This document shows positions 6,160 through 14,927 of a stretch of 32,526 nucleotides of DNA, piece by piece. Position 1 is the first letter of the stretch; the number at the start of each line of letters is the position of its first letter. The stretch is from the NCBI GenBank assembly GCA_002746335.1, contig NVWW01000013.1, positions 21,741 to 54,266 on the forward strand, written 5' to 3'. The notes under the pieces were generated by a model that searched no databases, was not told where the DNA came from, and saw nothing but the letters and a program-made list of their open reading frames with translations. The position numbers and the translations under genes were made by a program. Origin of the DNA: Flavobacteriales bacterium (GTDB taxonomy: Bacteria > Bacteroidota > Bacteroidia > Flavobacteriales_H > GCA-2746335).

Positions 6160-9100
6160 TCATTTGCCGTTAGTACTTCCCGTTTTTTCTTTTTTCCTTT
6201 TAAAGAGTTTGTTGAAAAACTCGCCAAAAGTGTCAAATTCAGCACGATAGAAAATGCCCACACCTTGGGTATAAGGCGCACTGGTGGCGTCTGTGATGTC
6301 GTAGTCATTTGACTTGTTATAGACCTTAGCGCGCACGCTGCCGTCATCGGTTATTTTGTACTCCACATTCACATCTCCCACCACGTTGCTCGACTGCTCG
6401 TTGGTCGAACTCACGGGACTGTCACCACTAACACCTAGGTTTCCCTCAAAGGAAAGCCGGTCGTTGAACAACTGGGTGGAAAGAGCCACTTCCAATTCTT
6501 CACTGGAAATTTCATTGCCTGGTCGGTAGTTCACACCCACATCAAAATCGTTGCTGATTTGCGAAAGCCAGTTGCTCAACTGGTTAGAAAGCACTTCGGA
6601 AGAACTCGCAGCAGCCGAACTCGAATAAGAAGTGGTTTGGCCGGAGGATTGGTTCGGCATAAAGCTGCCAAGTACCAAGAGTGAAAATACCTGCTTGTTC
6701 TTCTCCTCTTCGTTATTGATTTTGCCATTCACTGCCGCTTGCATTTCATCACTCGCCTTTGGCAACAAAATATCAAATTTAATATTGGGATTCGAGAGTT
6801 TTTCGGTCATGTAGAGATGGCATTCAACGGGCACTTTCTTTCTGTGCGATTCGTTCTGTGTGATGTCATAAGGCGATGCACGTAATTTGTAATATGCATC
6901 AATGTTGAGCGTGGCCTCATAAGGGTCTCCATCCCACAAAATGTTGCTCCCTTTGGCAACTATAAATTTTTTGTTGAGGATGTTTTGTAGCGTGAACAAG
7001 TAGTCTCCCTGCTCTATCACATATTCCCCGAAAAGCGTGAATTTGCCTATTGTATTGATTTCCATGCGCACATTGCCATTACCCTTCGCCTCAATAATAT
7101 CACCAACGGTTTCGTCAAAAATGAGCTTCATCGTAGCGTCATCGGTGATGTCAAGCATAAATTTGAGCTGGATGCCCGATAAATCCACCTTGTAATCGTC
7201 TGTCTTTTTTATCTGCAATGTGTCTTTGCTTACAAAAGTGATAAAGTCGGTTTCGCTCACTTCAGTTGGGCCAGAAAGAGGTATATTGAATCCTGTTCCC
7301 TTGGCAGTTCTTGCTTGCACGGTGATTTGCAGCGTGTCGGGCGGGCCTTTGACATGGATTTTTGCCGAATCAACAAAGGCCTTGCCATAATACTGGTTGT
7401 TTTGCTTAAAGGTTGTATTGAGACACTGAAAATCTTTTTTTGCATTGAGAAAAATATCAAGATTAAAATCACGAAAATTATCGTGAAGGATAGAACCATT
7501 TGCTGTTGCAACACTGCCTTTTATATCCTTCAAAATGACACCATTAAAAGCAAACCTGTCTTTTTTAATGGTAATTTCTGCATCATCAATAGTGTATTCA
7601 GTATTCAAATAAGTGATAAACGTGTTTGCATTTTGCACATTGATTTTTCCCGAAAGCAACGGCTTTGCAAGCACTCCTTTAACCTGCACAGTTCCGCTGG
7701 CCGTACCTTTGAGTTTAGAAACAGCGTTTTCTACATAGGGCTGTAGTGTTTCCAGGTCAAATCGGGTAATGGTTGCTTTTAAATCCAGGTTATTTTCTTC
7801 TTTTTTCGGATAATAATAGCCCTTGAGTTCAAGGTTTTTCACGTTTTCTCTTTTGAACTCTGTGGAGATTAAAACTGCTTCGGTTTTGGGAATCCACCGC
7901 GCAGAAAAACTACCGTCTCCAACAGGTTTGTCGTTCAAATAAATGTTTTTGAAATCCAAGCCAGCAAGAAAAAGCATGTTTGAATAGGGACCCGAAAGCA
8001 TGCCTGCTCCATTCACCGTACCATTGAGTTTAATGCCTTTGCCTTCAGTAAAAAGATTGAGATTGTCAAGTTTGAAATTTTCAATTTTAATGTTGAGTTT
8101 TTCTTTCGAATTGGGTGAAATTTTGCCCGATGCACCCAACGATTGATTACGGTTTCCAATGTTAAACCCGTCAACAGTAATGCTGGTGGAATCAATGAGA
8201 ATGTGGCTTTGGCCTGAAATTGTCCACACTGAATCAGCTATTGCAATTTGTGATTGGTCAAAGTCAATTTCAAATTTTTTCTTGCTTTGAATATTGACAT
8301 TCCCGATAATGTTACCCTTGTAAGCCATCGTGTATTCGTTATCCCATCCGAAGGCAAAATTGGCTTTGTCATCGGTGCCATCAGCCGTGAAACGTACATT
8401 ATCAAACCACAAGCTATCTGAAAGCACAATACGCTGGGCAGATACATCTGCGGCAAATACACCGTTTTTCATCTCAATTTTGTTAGAAAAGCCGATAAAA
8501 TCTTTGCCTTTCCAGGTTGCAGCCAGCGTCATCAAATGCAAGGAAAATTCTTTTTTCTCTGAGTCATAATTTCCTGTAACCAACACTTTTTTAGGCAAAG
8601 ACAAATCGGGGTAAAAAATGGATGTGAGCGACTTGGTATCAAAAAACTCGAATTGGTAACTGAGCGAATGTTCTCGTTCGGGCTGTTTCAAATCACTGTC
8701 AAAAAATGAAGGCGAGAGATTACTGGCTGCATAAAAAAAAGACGAGGTGAGCGTTGCGGTTTCATAATCGCCTTTTATTTCGCCTTCCATAAAGTCAGAA
8801 GAAATGGTGGTGATGCTATTTCCTACACTGTCACGCAAAGCCAGCAGATGTAGGCGTGCAATATGCAGTTGCTTTTTACCTTGAACATAGTCTGTATTGA
8901 GAACATCAACAGAGCCAGTGATATTTCCGAGCTTGTTGCCTACAAGATTGAATTTCGCATATGTGGAGAAGCGAATGAGCGAATCGCTATTGAGTAAGTT
9001 AATTGCAGCAAGGTTTGCGTCTTTAATTCGCGTCTCAAAGCGGAGAATCGGAAGTTCGGGCTCAAAATCAATTTTGCCCTTAAAGCCGAGCAAGATGTTT

Positions 9101-10617
9101 TTATCGTTTACCGACAGCTTGCCCTGAAATTTCTCATTGCTCACCTCGCCCTCAAGCACCACATTGCTGTAACGATAACCCTTCAAATCAATAGCTGTTA
9201 TTTTTCCATCAAGATTGGCGGCAAGAGTTTCCTTCTTCAGTCCGCTGCCTTTTACTTTCATCTTCATACTGAGCTGACCGAGCAGCTCTTCCTGCCCAAG
9301 AAGTTTTCCGATATTAAAATTACTTGCCAAAAGGCTGCCTTTGTAATAATACCTATCGCTTGCGGTGTCTTTGCGCATATTGATGTCGGTGCGGCAATTT
9401 CCCAACGCAGAGTTGAAATTCCCGAAGGCTACAAAATCGGTAATAAAACCCGTGAAGTCGCCTTTGAAGGTTATTTTACCCAGGCGGGCCAACTGAGGAG
9501 GGGTTTCGAGCGTTTTCCGTTCATTGAATGGTGGAAGTGGAATCTGGTCGAGGTCAGTTTTGGAAGTGGATAATTCTTCCACTGAGAGCATGATGAAGGT
9601 CTCTGAAATGTTAGGTAAGCCATCAACATCCATCCTGCCTTTAATCCGTGAATGCTTCCCGAACTTAATGTCAAGTTTCCTCCCCTTCAAGTGATTCACA
9701 GTGCCTTTCACTTTACCGGAAATTTCCACTTTTTTGCTGATACCATCAATGGCAGGAGCAAAAAAGGCCACATCAGCAAGTTCGATGCTTGTAGGCAACA
9801 AATCAGCATCAATTTTTATTTTTTCGATGAAGTCGCCAAAGTCAGTATAATCATCGTAGCGAAAAGCTAACTGCCCGTTTATTTGGGACTGGTTGGTTGC
9901 AAGCTCAAGTTCTGAAAGCACAATATTTACAGGATTTACAACGGCTTTCCCAGATAATTCCTTTAAATAAAAACCGCTTTGTTCAGTGAAATTAAAATTG
10001 GAAATATTAGCGCTTACAGTATCTTCTTCCATCTGAAAATCATGAACACTGAGATTAATCTTTCGAACATTCAAATGGTTGAAATCCACCCCAATATCTT
10101 GTTTTTTTTTGTTGAAATCATCAAAAGAAAAATGCAAATTTTCTACAGAAATTTCTTTGCATGTCAAAAGGGGCTTTTTTACTTCGGAAGTATCATCACT
10201 TTTAAATGCATCAAGGATGAATTGTAGATTTAATTTGTTTTCACTATCGTACCGTTTCAAATGAAATGTTCCGTTTTCCAACCTCATTTTATTTAAACGA
10301 AAATCCATTTTTTCTAAATCATAATCCGAAACATAGCATTTCAAAACACCCACATAAGCGAGCGTGTCGCGATGTAAGTCCTCCACATATATTCCTCTGA
10401 TGACAAGGGTTTTAATCAACTCAAAATCTACCCCCTCAACGGTGACGCTTGTACGTAACATTTCAGAGAGTTTTGCTGCTGCTTTTTGTGTCAACCAAGT
10501 TTGTACGACAGGGCTTTGAATAGCAATGCTCACCATCAGATACAACAAAAGCAATGCGGCAAACGTATAGCGCAGTATGTTCCAGAATTTATTGATAACT
10601 TTGGATTTAGAAAAAAT
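6160..10617 (-). CDS. TamB-like translocation/assembly module protein (probable ATT start)
   Basis: A very large envelope protein (1485 residues from 10617) of the AsmA/TamB type: one N-terminal membrane anchor followed by a long repetitive beta-sheet region, thought in this family to form a lipid-conducting groove between inner and outer membranes. The C-terminal TamB (DUF490) domain is recognisable, with DGDPYEATLNIDAYY, NPNIKFDILLP, KQVFSLLVLGSFMPNQ, then LSNWLSQISNDFDVGVNYRPG and a barrel-like end; the tail is basic (KRKKEK). The frame has no ATG before the anchor. The obvious TTG at 10554 falls inside the hydrophobic segment, whereas the open frame extends to 10617 and adds a basic lead (SKSKVINKFWNILRY). 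An ATT there lies 8 bases after AAAGGAG. It diverges from tsaD. Confidence 0.88.
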   Translation of the reverse strand: MFSKSKVINKFWNILRYTFAALLLLYLMVSIAIQSPVVQTWLTQKAAAKLSEMLRTSVTVEGVDFELIKTLVIRGIYVEDLHRDTLAYVGVLKCYVSDYDLEKMDFRLNKMRLENGTFHLKRYDSENKLNLQFILDAFKSDDTSEVKKPLLTCKEISVENLHFSFDDFNKKKQDIGVDFNHLNVRKINLSVHDFQMEEDTVSANISNFNFTEQSGFYLKELSGKAVVNPVNIVLSELELATNQSQINGQLAFRYDDYTDFGDFIEKIKIDADLLPTSIELADVAFFAPAIDGISKKVEISGKVKGTVNHLKGRKLDIKFGKHSRIKGRMDVDGLPNISETFIMLSVEELSTSKTDLDQIPLPPFNERKTLETPPQLARLGKITFKGDFTGFITDFVAFGNFNSALGNCRTDINMRKDTASDRYYYKGSLLASNFNIGKLLGQEELLGQLSMKMKVKGSGLKKETLAANLDGKITAIDLKGYRYSNVVLEGEVSNEKFQGKLSVNDKNILLGFKGKIDFEPELPILRFETRIKDANLAAINLLNSDSLIRFSTYAKFNLVGNKLGNITGSVDVLNTDYVQGKKQLHIARLHLLALRDSVGNSITTISSDFMEGEIKGDYETATLTSSFFYAASNLSPSFFDSDLKQPEREHSLSYQFEFFDTKSLTSIFYPDLSLPKKVLVTGNYDSEKKEFSLHLMTLAATWKGKDFIGFSNKIEMKNGVFAADVSAQRIVLSDSLWFDNVRFTADGTDDKANFAFGWDNEYTMAYKGNIIGNVNIQSKKKFEIDFDQSQIAIADSVWTISGQSHILIDSTSITVDGFNIGNRNQSLGASGKISPNSKEKLNIKIENFKLDNLNLFTEGKGIKLNGTVNGAGMLSGPYSNMLFLAGLDFKNIYLNDKPVGDGSFSARWIPKTEAVLISTEFKRENVKNLELKGYYYPKKEENNLDLKATITRFDLETLQPYVENAVSKLKGTASGTVQVKGVLAKPLLSGKINVQNANTFITYLNTEYTIDDAEITIKKDRFAFNGVILKDIKGSVATANGSILHDNFRDFNLDIFLNAKKDFQCLNTTFKQNNQYYGKAFVDSAKIHVKGPPDTLQITVQARTAKGTGFNIPLSGPTEVSETDFITFVSKDTLQIKKTDDYKVDLSGIQLKFMLDITDDATMKLIFDETVGDIIEAKGNGNVRMEINTIGKFTLFGEYVIEQGDYLFTLQNILNKKFIVAKGSNILWDGDPYEATLNIDAYYKLRASPYDITQNESHRKKVPVECHLYMTEKLSNPNIKFDILLPKASDEMQAAVNGKINNEEEKNKQVFSLLVLGSFMPNQSSGQTTSYSSSAAASSSEVLSNQLSNWLSQISNDFDVGVNYRPGNEISSEELEVALSTQLFNDRLSFEGNLGVSGDSPVSSTNEQSSNVVGDVNVEYKITDDGSVRAKVYNKSNDYDITDATSAPYTQGVGIFYRAEFDTFGEFFNKLFKRKKEKTGSTNGK
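10596..10603 (+). promoter_or_regulatory. -7 element TAACTTTG for tsaD
   Basis: TAACTTTG matches TAnnTTTG and lies about 58 bases before the tsaD ATG, inside the antisense 5' end of the tamB-like gene. No clear -33 partner is seen. Confidence 0.35.
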
Positions 10618-10625
10618 TTCGTGCT

Positions 10626-10632
10626 CTCCTTT
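10626..10632 (-). promoter_or_regulatory. Shine-Dalgarno AAAGGAG deciding the tamB start
   Basis: On the minus strand AAAGGAG (10632 to 10626) is followed by 8 bases and then ATT at 10617-10615. Strong Shine-Dalgarno sequences are uncommon in Bacteroidota, so its presence with correct spacing supports a non-standard ATT initiation codon for the TamB-like gene. Confidence 0.5.
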
Positions 10633-10645
10633 AACTTAATTTAGC

Positions 10646-10653
10646 CAAAAATA
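10646..10653 (-). promoter_or_regulatory. -7 element TATTTTTG for the tamB-like gene
   Basis: On the minus strand this reads TATTTTTG, matching TAnnTTTG. A start a few bases downstream would give a leader of about 20 bases containing the AAAGGAG. A TTTG at 10673-10670 could serve as -33, though its 16-base spacer is short. Confidence 0.4.
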
Positions 10654-10661
10654 GTGCAAAT

Positions 10662-11717
10662 ATGCCCACCAAACCCATCATCATTCTCGGCATTGAGTCA
10701 TCATGCGATGATACGGCTGCCGCAGTAGTGAAAAATGGGGTGCTGCTTTCAAATGTGGTTGCGGACCAGCATGTGCACGAGCAATATGGAGGTGTAGTAC
10801 CCGAATTGGCTTCACGCGCGCACCAGCAAAATATGGTGCCTGTTATTCAGCAAGCATTGCAGCAAGCAGGCATTGATAAAGAAGATTTGAGCGCTATCGC
10901 ATACACTCGCGGTCCCGGCCTGCTCGGCTCGCTGCTCGTGGGCGCTTCGTTTGCAAAGGGGCTGGCACTCGGTTTGAATGTTCCACTCATCGAAGTTAAT
11001 CATATGCAGGCGCATGTATTGGCACACTTCATTAAAGATGAAACCTCAACTCTCGTTCCGATTAAATCGGTGCAAATCTCAAATCAACCATCTTTCCCAT
11101 TTCTATGCCTCACCGTTTCAGGCGGACACACGCAAATTGTGATGGTGAATGATTACTTCGATATGGAAGTCATCGGTACAACTTTGGACGATGCGGCTGG
11201 TGAGGCATTCGACAAGGCCGGCAAAATTATGGGGTTGCCCTACCCTGCCGGACCACTTGTGGATAACCACGCCCAAAGAGGAAACTCAAATGCTTTTACT
11301 TTTCCGCATCCGCGAATTCCGAAATTGGACTTTAGCTTTAGCGGATTGAAAACGGCTGTGCTTTATTTTATCAGAGATGAGTTGAAAAAAAATCCAAATT
11401 TTATTGATGAAAACATACAAGATTTGTGTGCGTCCATACAAAAAACCATTGTTAATATTTTGCTCGATAAATTGAAAACCGCAGCTGTAGAAAAGGGTAT
11501 CAATGAAATAGCTATTGCAGGCGGTGTTTCGGCCAACAGCGGATTACGAGCAGCACTCGAAAAAATGAAACAAGATTTGGATTGGAACGTTTACATCCCA
11601 AAATTTGAATATTGCACCGATAATGCCGCCATGATTGCCATTACTGGTTATTTCAAATGCCTGAATAATGACTTTTCATCGCAAAAAATTAGCGCCACAG
11701 CCCGCCTGCCATTATAA
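10662..11717 (+). CDS. tsaD: tRNA N6-adenosine threonylcarbamoyltransferase
   Basis: The 351-residue protein is the catalytic subunit that transfers threonylcarbamoyl to A37 of ANN-decoding tRNAs, together with TsaB and TsaE, which are not in this window. Hallmarks are GIESSCDDTAAAVV near the N-terminus, the metal-binding HMQAH with H114 and H118, SGGHTQ at about 153-158, DDAAGEAFDKAGKIMGLPYPAG and AGGVSANSGLR near the C-terminus. Length and motifs are normal for the Kae1/TsaD family. Cytosolic and probably essential. The next gene starts on the base after its stop, so the two are likely cotranscribed. Confidence 0.97.
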   Translation: MPTKPIIILGIESSCDDTAAAVVKNGVLLSNVVADQHVHEQYGGVVPELASRAHQQNMVPVIQQALQQAGIDKEDLSAIAYTRGPGLLGSLLVGASFAKGLALGLNVPLIEVNHMQAHVLAHFIKDETSTLVPIKSVQISNQPSFPFLCLTVSGGHTQIVMVNDYFDMEVIGTTLDDAAGEAFDKAGKIMGLPYPAGPLVDNHAQRGNSNAFTFPHPRIPKLDFSFSGLKTAVLYFIRDELKKNPNFIDENIQDLCASIQKTIVNILLDKLKTAAVEKGINEIAIAGGVSANSGLRAALEKMKQDLDWNVYIPKFEYCTDNAAMIAITGYFKCLNNDFSSQKISATARLPL

Positions 11718-12401
11718 ATGAAGAGAAAAGCAGTTATATCGTTATTACTCATTTTAGTATCAGCTTCTTCCTTTTCTCAAGAAAAGAAGCAACCTGTTGC
11801 TCCATTGGACTCAGTGGTTAGAGAGCTTTATCCTCAAAGAGTACGGAATATTTTCAAAACTACCCCACTGGCAATGATTTCGGGAACTGTCCCCTTTTTG
11901 TCGGAATTCCGGCTTATCAACGAGTTCGTTACTTCAAAAAAACAGGCTTCACAAATGAGTTTTTCTTACCTTGGGAAAGGGCCTGTTTTATTCTACATTG
12001 AAGAACTGCTAAAATCACAAGGAGATAATATTAATTTGGTAGGAAGCGGGTTCGGGTTTCAGGCATGGCATAAATTTTACCTAGGCAAGTATTCACCCAA
12101 AGGCCTGTATTTAGCACCTCAAGTGAGTTACGCCATCGGGAGAGTTAGCGAAAAGCGATTGAATCAATACGACCTTTATTTACAATGGACACACGCCAGC
12201 ATCAACATGTTGATGGGTGCTCAAATTCTCATTGCCGACAAAGCGGCCATAGATTTTTACTGGGGATTGGGCTACAAACAAAACTCGCTCATTTATCACG
12301 AATCTGCAACAAATTTTACTTATCTTGATGATGAATTGCCCGGTATTTATACCTTTCCTGTGAAATTCAATGCAGGGGTTCACTTCGGATGGGCGTTTTA
12401 A
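11718..12401 (+). CDS. Exported protein of unknown function, possible outer membrane barrel
   Basis: The 227-residue product begins directly after the tsaD stop codon with no gap. Residues 1-20 are a clear signal peptide (MKRKAVISLLLILVSASSFS, then Q). The mature part has strand-like segments with aromatic girdle residues (GFGFQAWHKFYLGKYSPKG, LYLAPQVSYAIG, AIDFYWGLGYKQ) and ends FNAGVHFGWAF with a terminal Phe, as seen in small outer membrane barrels. I do not recognise a family. Tight linkage to tsaD probably reflects shared transcription rather than shared function. Confidence 0.72.
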   Translation: MKRKAVISLLLILVSASSFSQEKKQPVAPLDSVVRELYPQRVRNIFKTTPLAMISGTVPFLSEFRLINEFVTSKKQASQMSFSYLGKGPVLFYIEELLKSQGDNINLVGSGFGFQAWHKFYLGKYSPKGLYLAPQVSYAIGRVSEKRLNQYDLYLQWTHASINMLMGAQILIADKAAIDFYWGLGYKQNSLIYHESATNFTYLDDELPGIYTFPVKFNAGVHFGWAF

Positions 12402-12435
12402 AAAGTCCTTCCCCAAAAAAAGAACAGGAACTAAA

Positions 12436-13275
12436 TCAGTTGCCTTTCAAAAAATCAATGGTAGCATCCATCACTTTTTGAAAATCGGCAGGAAACTCAG
12501 TGGCTTCGAAAGGATGGACTGCATCAAAAGAGTGATTGGCATTTTCAATCAGCAATAAATCGGCATCATTATTCCACTTTTTCATCAATATTGCTTCCTC
12601 AACAGGCACTGTTGGATCAGCCGTTCCATGAATGATTAAAAATGATTGCTCTATGTTTTTAACCGCTTTTGAAATATCCAACCGGTATTCATTGGCCATA
12701 TAGTTGTCATAAATTTGAATATAGAGCGGCATTTGCTGCTTGGTACGGGCATTTTCCATGTAATACACACCCTGCTTTTTCCATTGCTCTATTTCCTCAT
12801 CCGAAATGCGATTACTAAAAGAAGAAACTGCTGCCCAGGTAACAATTTTTTTTACCCGAGTATCTTCATTGGCCTTTAAAATAGTGATTCCACCTCCCCT
12901 GCTGTGACCAATGAGATAAATTCGCTCAGAGTTTAAAGTTTTTAGTTCTGAGTTACTGCAACCCCAATCAATCACACAGTTCAAATCATCCAGTTCAATA
13001 CAGTAATTATTGTTACCGAATGCCTCTAAATCATCAAATTCAGTGGGATTTTCGGGGGTAGTTCCGTTGTGCGAAAAGTTGAACTTCAAAAAACAAAATC
13101 CTGCATTGGCAAAGGTTTCAGCTACTCTATCCCACGGACCCCAGTCTTTGAAGCCTTTAAAGCCATGCGCAAAAATGACAACGGGTTGGTTTTCACTATT
13201 TTCATCATAAAATACATCAAACAGGATGGGTTTATCATGTTTTCCTTCAATTCGAATGTTCTTTTTTATTTTCAT
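12436..13275 (-). CDS. Alpha/beta hydrolase family protein
   Basis: A 279-residue cytosolic serine hydrolase. The nucleophile elbow GHSRGG puts Ser at S125; the acid is D220 in HGTADPTVP and the base H248 in NANHSF. The oxyanion-hole HGF is at 37-39, followed by GFKDWGPWD. This layout is that of the dienelactone-hydrolase/S9-like group; the substrate cannot be told. An in-frame SNSELKTLNSE stretch at residues 107-117, between the core and the nucleophile strand, is encoded by a short AT-rich repeat unit that may be a later insertion. It is convergent with the exported protein at 11718-12401. Confidence 0.88.
   Translation of the reverse strand: MKIKKNIRIEGKHDKPILFDVFYDENSENQPVVIFAHGFKGFKDWGPWDRVAETFANAGFCFLKFNFSHNGTTPENPTEFDDLEAFGNNNYCIELDDLNCVIDWGCSNSELKTLNSERIYLIGHSRGGGITILKANEDTRVKKIVTWAAVSSFSNRISDEEIEQWKKQGVYYMENARTKQQMPLYIQIYDNYMANEYRLDISKAVKNIEQSFLIIHGTADPTVPVEEAILMKKWNNDADLLLIENANHSFDAVHPFEATEFPADFQKVMDATIDFLKGN
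12925..12955. repeat. Short AT-rich repeat unit inside the hydrolase gene
   Basis: On the minus strand the stretch reads AACTCAGAACT, AAAAACT, TTAAACTCTGAG and encodes SELKTLNSE in frame. It resembles the element at 29974-30020 in the T9SS cargo gene, and both encode a SEL...SE pattern. Confidence 0.45.
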
Positions 13276-13371
13276 CTGAAAATATTTTTTGATTTTATTG
13301 GCCAGATAGCGCTTTCAATATTTATTGTTTTTTTCATAAAATGTTGATTTATTGGTGTTTATAAAAAAATG

Positions 13372-13392
13372 TTTTACTTTTATCAAGTAAAA
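13372..13392. promoter_or_regulatory. Perfect inverted repeat upstream of the CBS-domain gene
   Basis: TTTTACTT at 13372-13379 and AAGTAAAA at 13385-13392 form an 8-bp inverted repeat around a 5-base spacer, ending 17 bases before the ATG at 13410. It could be an operator or a leader hairpin. There is no direct evidence for a regulator, and AT-rich DNA forms such palindromes by chance. Confidence 0.35.
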
Positions 13393-13409
13393 TTTCAAAC
13401 AGCTAAGCC

Positions 13410-13883
13410 ATGGTTAACTTTACACCCACTTTTGCAAAAGAAGAAGAAAAATCGGAACAAATCAAACGGCATGAGTCGATCAGAAAATACATGACGCCCG
13501 CAACCAAGCTAATCTCATTTACACCAGACCAGAAAATCGGTGAAGTAATTGGCACCATCCTGAATAAGAAAATTTCAGGCGCACCTGTACTAAACGACAA
13601 AAAACAATTGGTGGGGATTATTTCCGAAAAGGACTGCCTGAAGGTCATTATTGATGAAGGCTATCACAATTTACCTCCTTCTAACCACACTGTGTCAAAC
13701 TACATGACAAAAAATGTGAAAACCATTTCGGCTGATAAAGATGTACTGGATGCTGCCGATTTGTTCCTTAAAACCAATTACAGAAGATACCCTGTGATAG
13801 ATGAAAAAGGCAAACTCGTAGGTCAAATAAGCCGTAGAGACATACTCCGTGCAGCCAAAGCTATCAAAGCATCAAGGTGGTAA
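13410..13883 (+). CDS. Two-CBS-domain protein
   Basis: The 157-residue protein is a Bateman module: CBS1 at about residues 24-83 and CBS2 at about 94-151. Each starts with a YMTP/YMTK strand, and each ends with the LVGxISxxD motif (LVGIISEKDCL and LVGQISRRDIL). CBS pairs usually bind adenosyl ligands and control a partner protein. No enzymatic or transporter domain is fused, so it probably acts as a stand-alone energy sensor. The basic C-terminus (AAKAIKASRW) follows CBS2 directly. It is monocistronic and convergent with the anti-sigma-like gene. Confidence 0.92.
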   Translation: MVNFTPTFAKEEEKSEQIKRHESIRKYMTPATKLISFTPDQKIGEVIGTILNKKISGAPVLNDKKQLVGIISEKDCLKVIIDEGYHNLPPSNHTVSNYMTKNVKTISADKDVLDAADLFLKTNYRRYPVIDEKGKLVGQISRRDILRAAKAIKASRW

Positions 13884-13934
13884 TTGGTTAAGTAATTCTT
13901 ACTATTTTCTCCTGCATTTTTTGCACAAGGTGAG

Positions 13935-14927
13935 TTATTCAATGCGAGAATATTCGGTAATCACGCTGTTCTGGTTCACCCGAAGTCCAATTACCGAATT
14001 GTTTTCATCAAATCGAAAATTAATAAAAGTGGAGATGCCCCCGTTGGTAAAAACCGTGAAGCCCTTGTGGTCAACCCTTTCTATCCGCTGAGCAGGCATG
14101 TTATCTGACTTCACCTTCAACGCACTGTTTTTATAAACCAATTTCAGCATTTTGCCCTGCTCTTCGCACCAATAGAGGCCTGCATACTGTGACAAGTCTT
14201 GAAAATTCTTTGCCCTGCCGGTGCCCGGCAAATCGGGAGGGGGTTTCTTTTCAGTCTTTGGTTCATTGTATTCAGTTACATGCTTTACCAACTGCGCTGA
14301 GGTTGATGTTGCTGAACGTGCTAAAGGATCTGCCGTATTTGTATTCTTTTTCTCTGAAGAACTTAATTCTTTCGATTCCTCTTCCTGCTTACCGATTGAA
14401 TTATTTTTGGTTGCTTCCAGCCCAGCTGCGTTTGTTTTTTTATTTCCAACAGGTGGTTTTTCAGCTTCATCAGAAGTACCGGTTAACGATTGTTGCACCA
14501 ACAAATGCCCGGAATTGGCTTTGTCTTGTTTTTCAGCAGCGGATTGAAGCTTTTGAATTTTCGATTTCTCCACATTTGGCAGAACAGGCAAATTTTCAGT
14601 ATTCGCAACATCTATTGATACGGCTTCATCTCTTTTTGCTGCGTTATCCATAAAAAACCAGGCCGCAGCTAAAACAACCACTAGAGGAATACCCGCGATT
14701 AACAAAACGTTTCTGAATACTCGCCAATACATGAAGCCGCCTTTGAATTCATTAAAAAGCCGTGCTTCTTTTTCGACAGGTGGCACAACATCATCCACTG
14801 AAGAGAAAGCAGCATCAGCACTCATCTCCATTACCTTTTCTTTTAACGGGCCGTCCTCTTCCAGCAGGTATTGTTTCAGCAGATCGTCCAACTTTTCGGA
14901 TTTAAATTGATGGTAGCTATTTTCCAT
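13935..14927 (-). CDS. Probable anti-sigma factor with single TM helix and periplasmic beta domain
   Basis: The 330-residue product starts at the ATG at 14927 (MENSYHQFKSEKLDDLLKQY), which lies inside the end of the sigma factor gene; this 11-base overlap argues for translational coupling. Residues 1-72 are cytosolic with an acidic helix, as in sigma-binding regions. Residues 73-93 are one TM helix (NVLLIAGIPLVVVLAAAWFFM). Residues 100-235 are a Lys/Ser/Glu/Pro-rich linker. Residues 249-330 are a compact beta domain (LSQYAGLYWCEEQGKMLKL to NSVITEYSRIE) that resembles DUF3471-like modules of penicillin-binding hydrolases. Role by position: membrane-bound control of the partner sigma factor. 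No zinc HxxxCxxC motif and no FecR domain is seen, so the class is unusual. Confidence 0.72.
   Translation of the reverse strand: MENSYHQFKSEKLDDLLKQYLLEEDGPLKEKVMEMSADAAFSSVDDVVPPVEKEARLFNEFKGGFMYWRVFRNVLLIAGIPLVVVLAAAWFFMDNAAKRDEAVSIDVANTENLPVLPNVEKSKIQKLQSAAEKQDKANSGHLLVQQSLTGTSDEAEKPPVGNKKTNAAGLEATKNNSIGKQEEESKELSSSEKKNTNTADPLARSATSTSAQLVKHVTEYNEPKTEKKPPPDLPGTGRAKNFQDLSQYAGLYWCEEQGKMLKLVYKNSALKVKSDNMPAQRIERVDHKGFTVFTNGGISTFINFRFDENNSVIGLRVNQNSVITEYSRIE

Noticed and set aside
7315-7746. 143-residue plus-strand frame inside the TamB-like gene
   Set aside because: Antisense shadow of a long conserved protein, Cys/Phe/Ile-rich composition and no recognisable motif.
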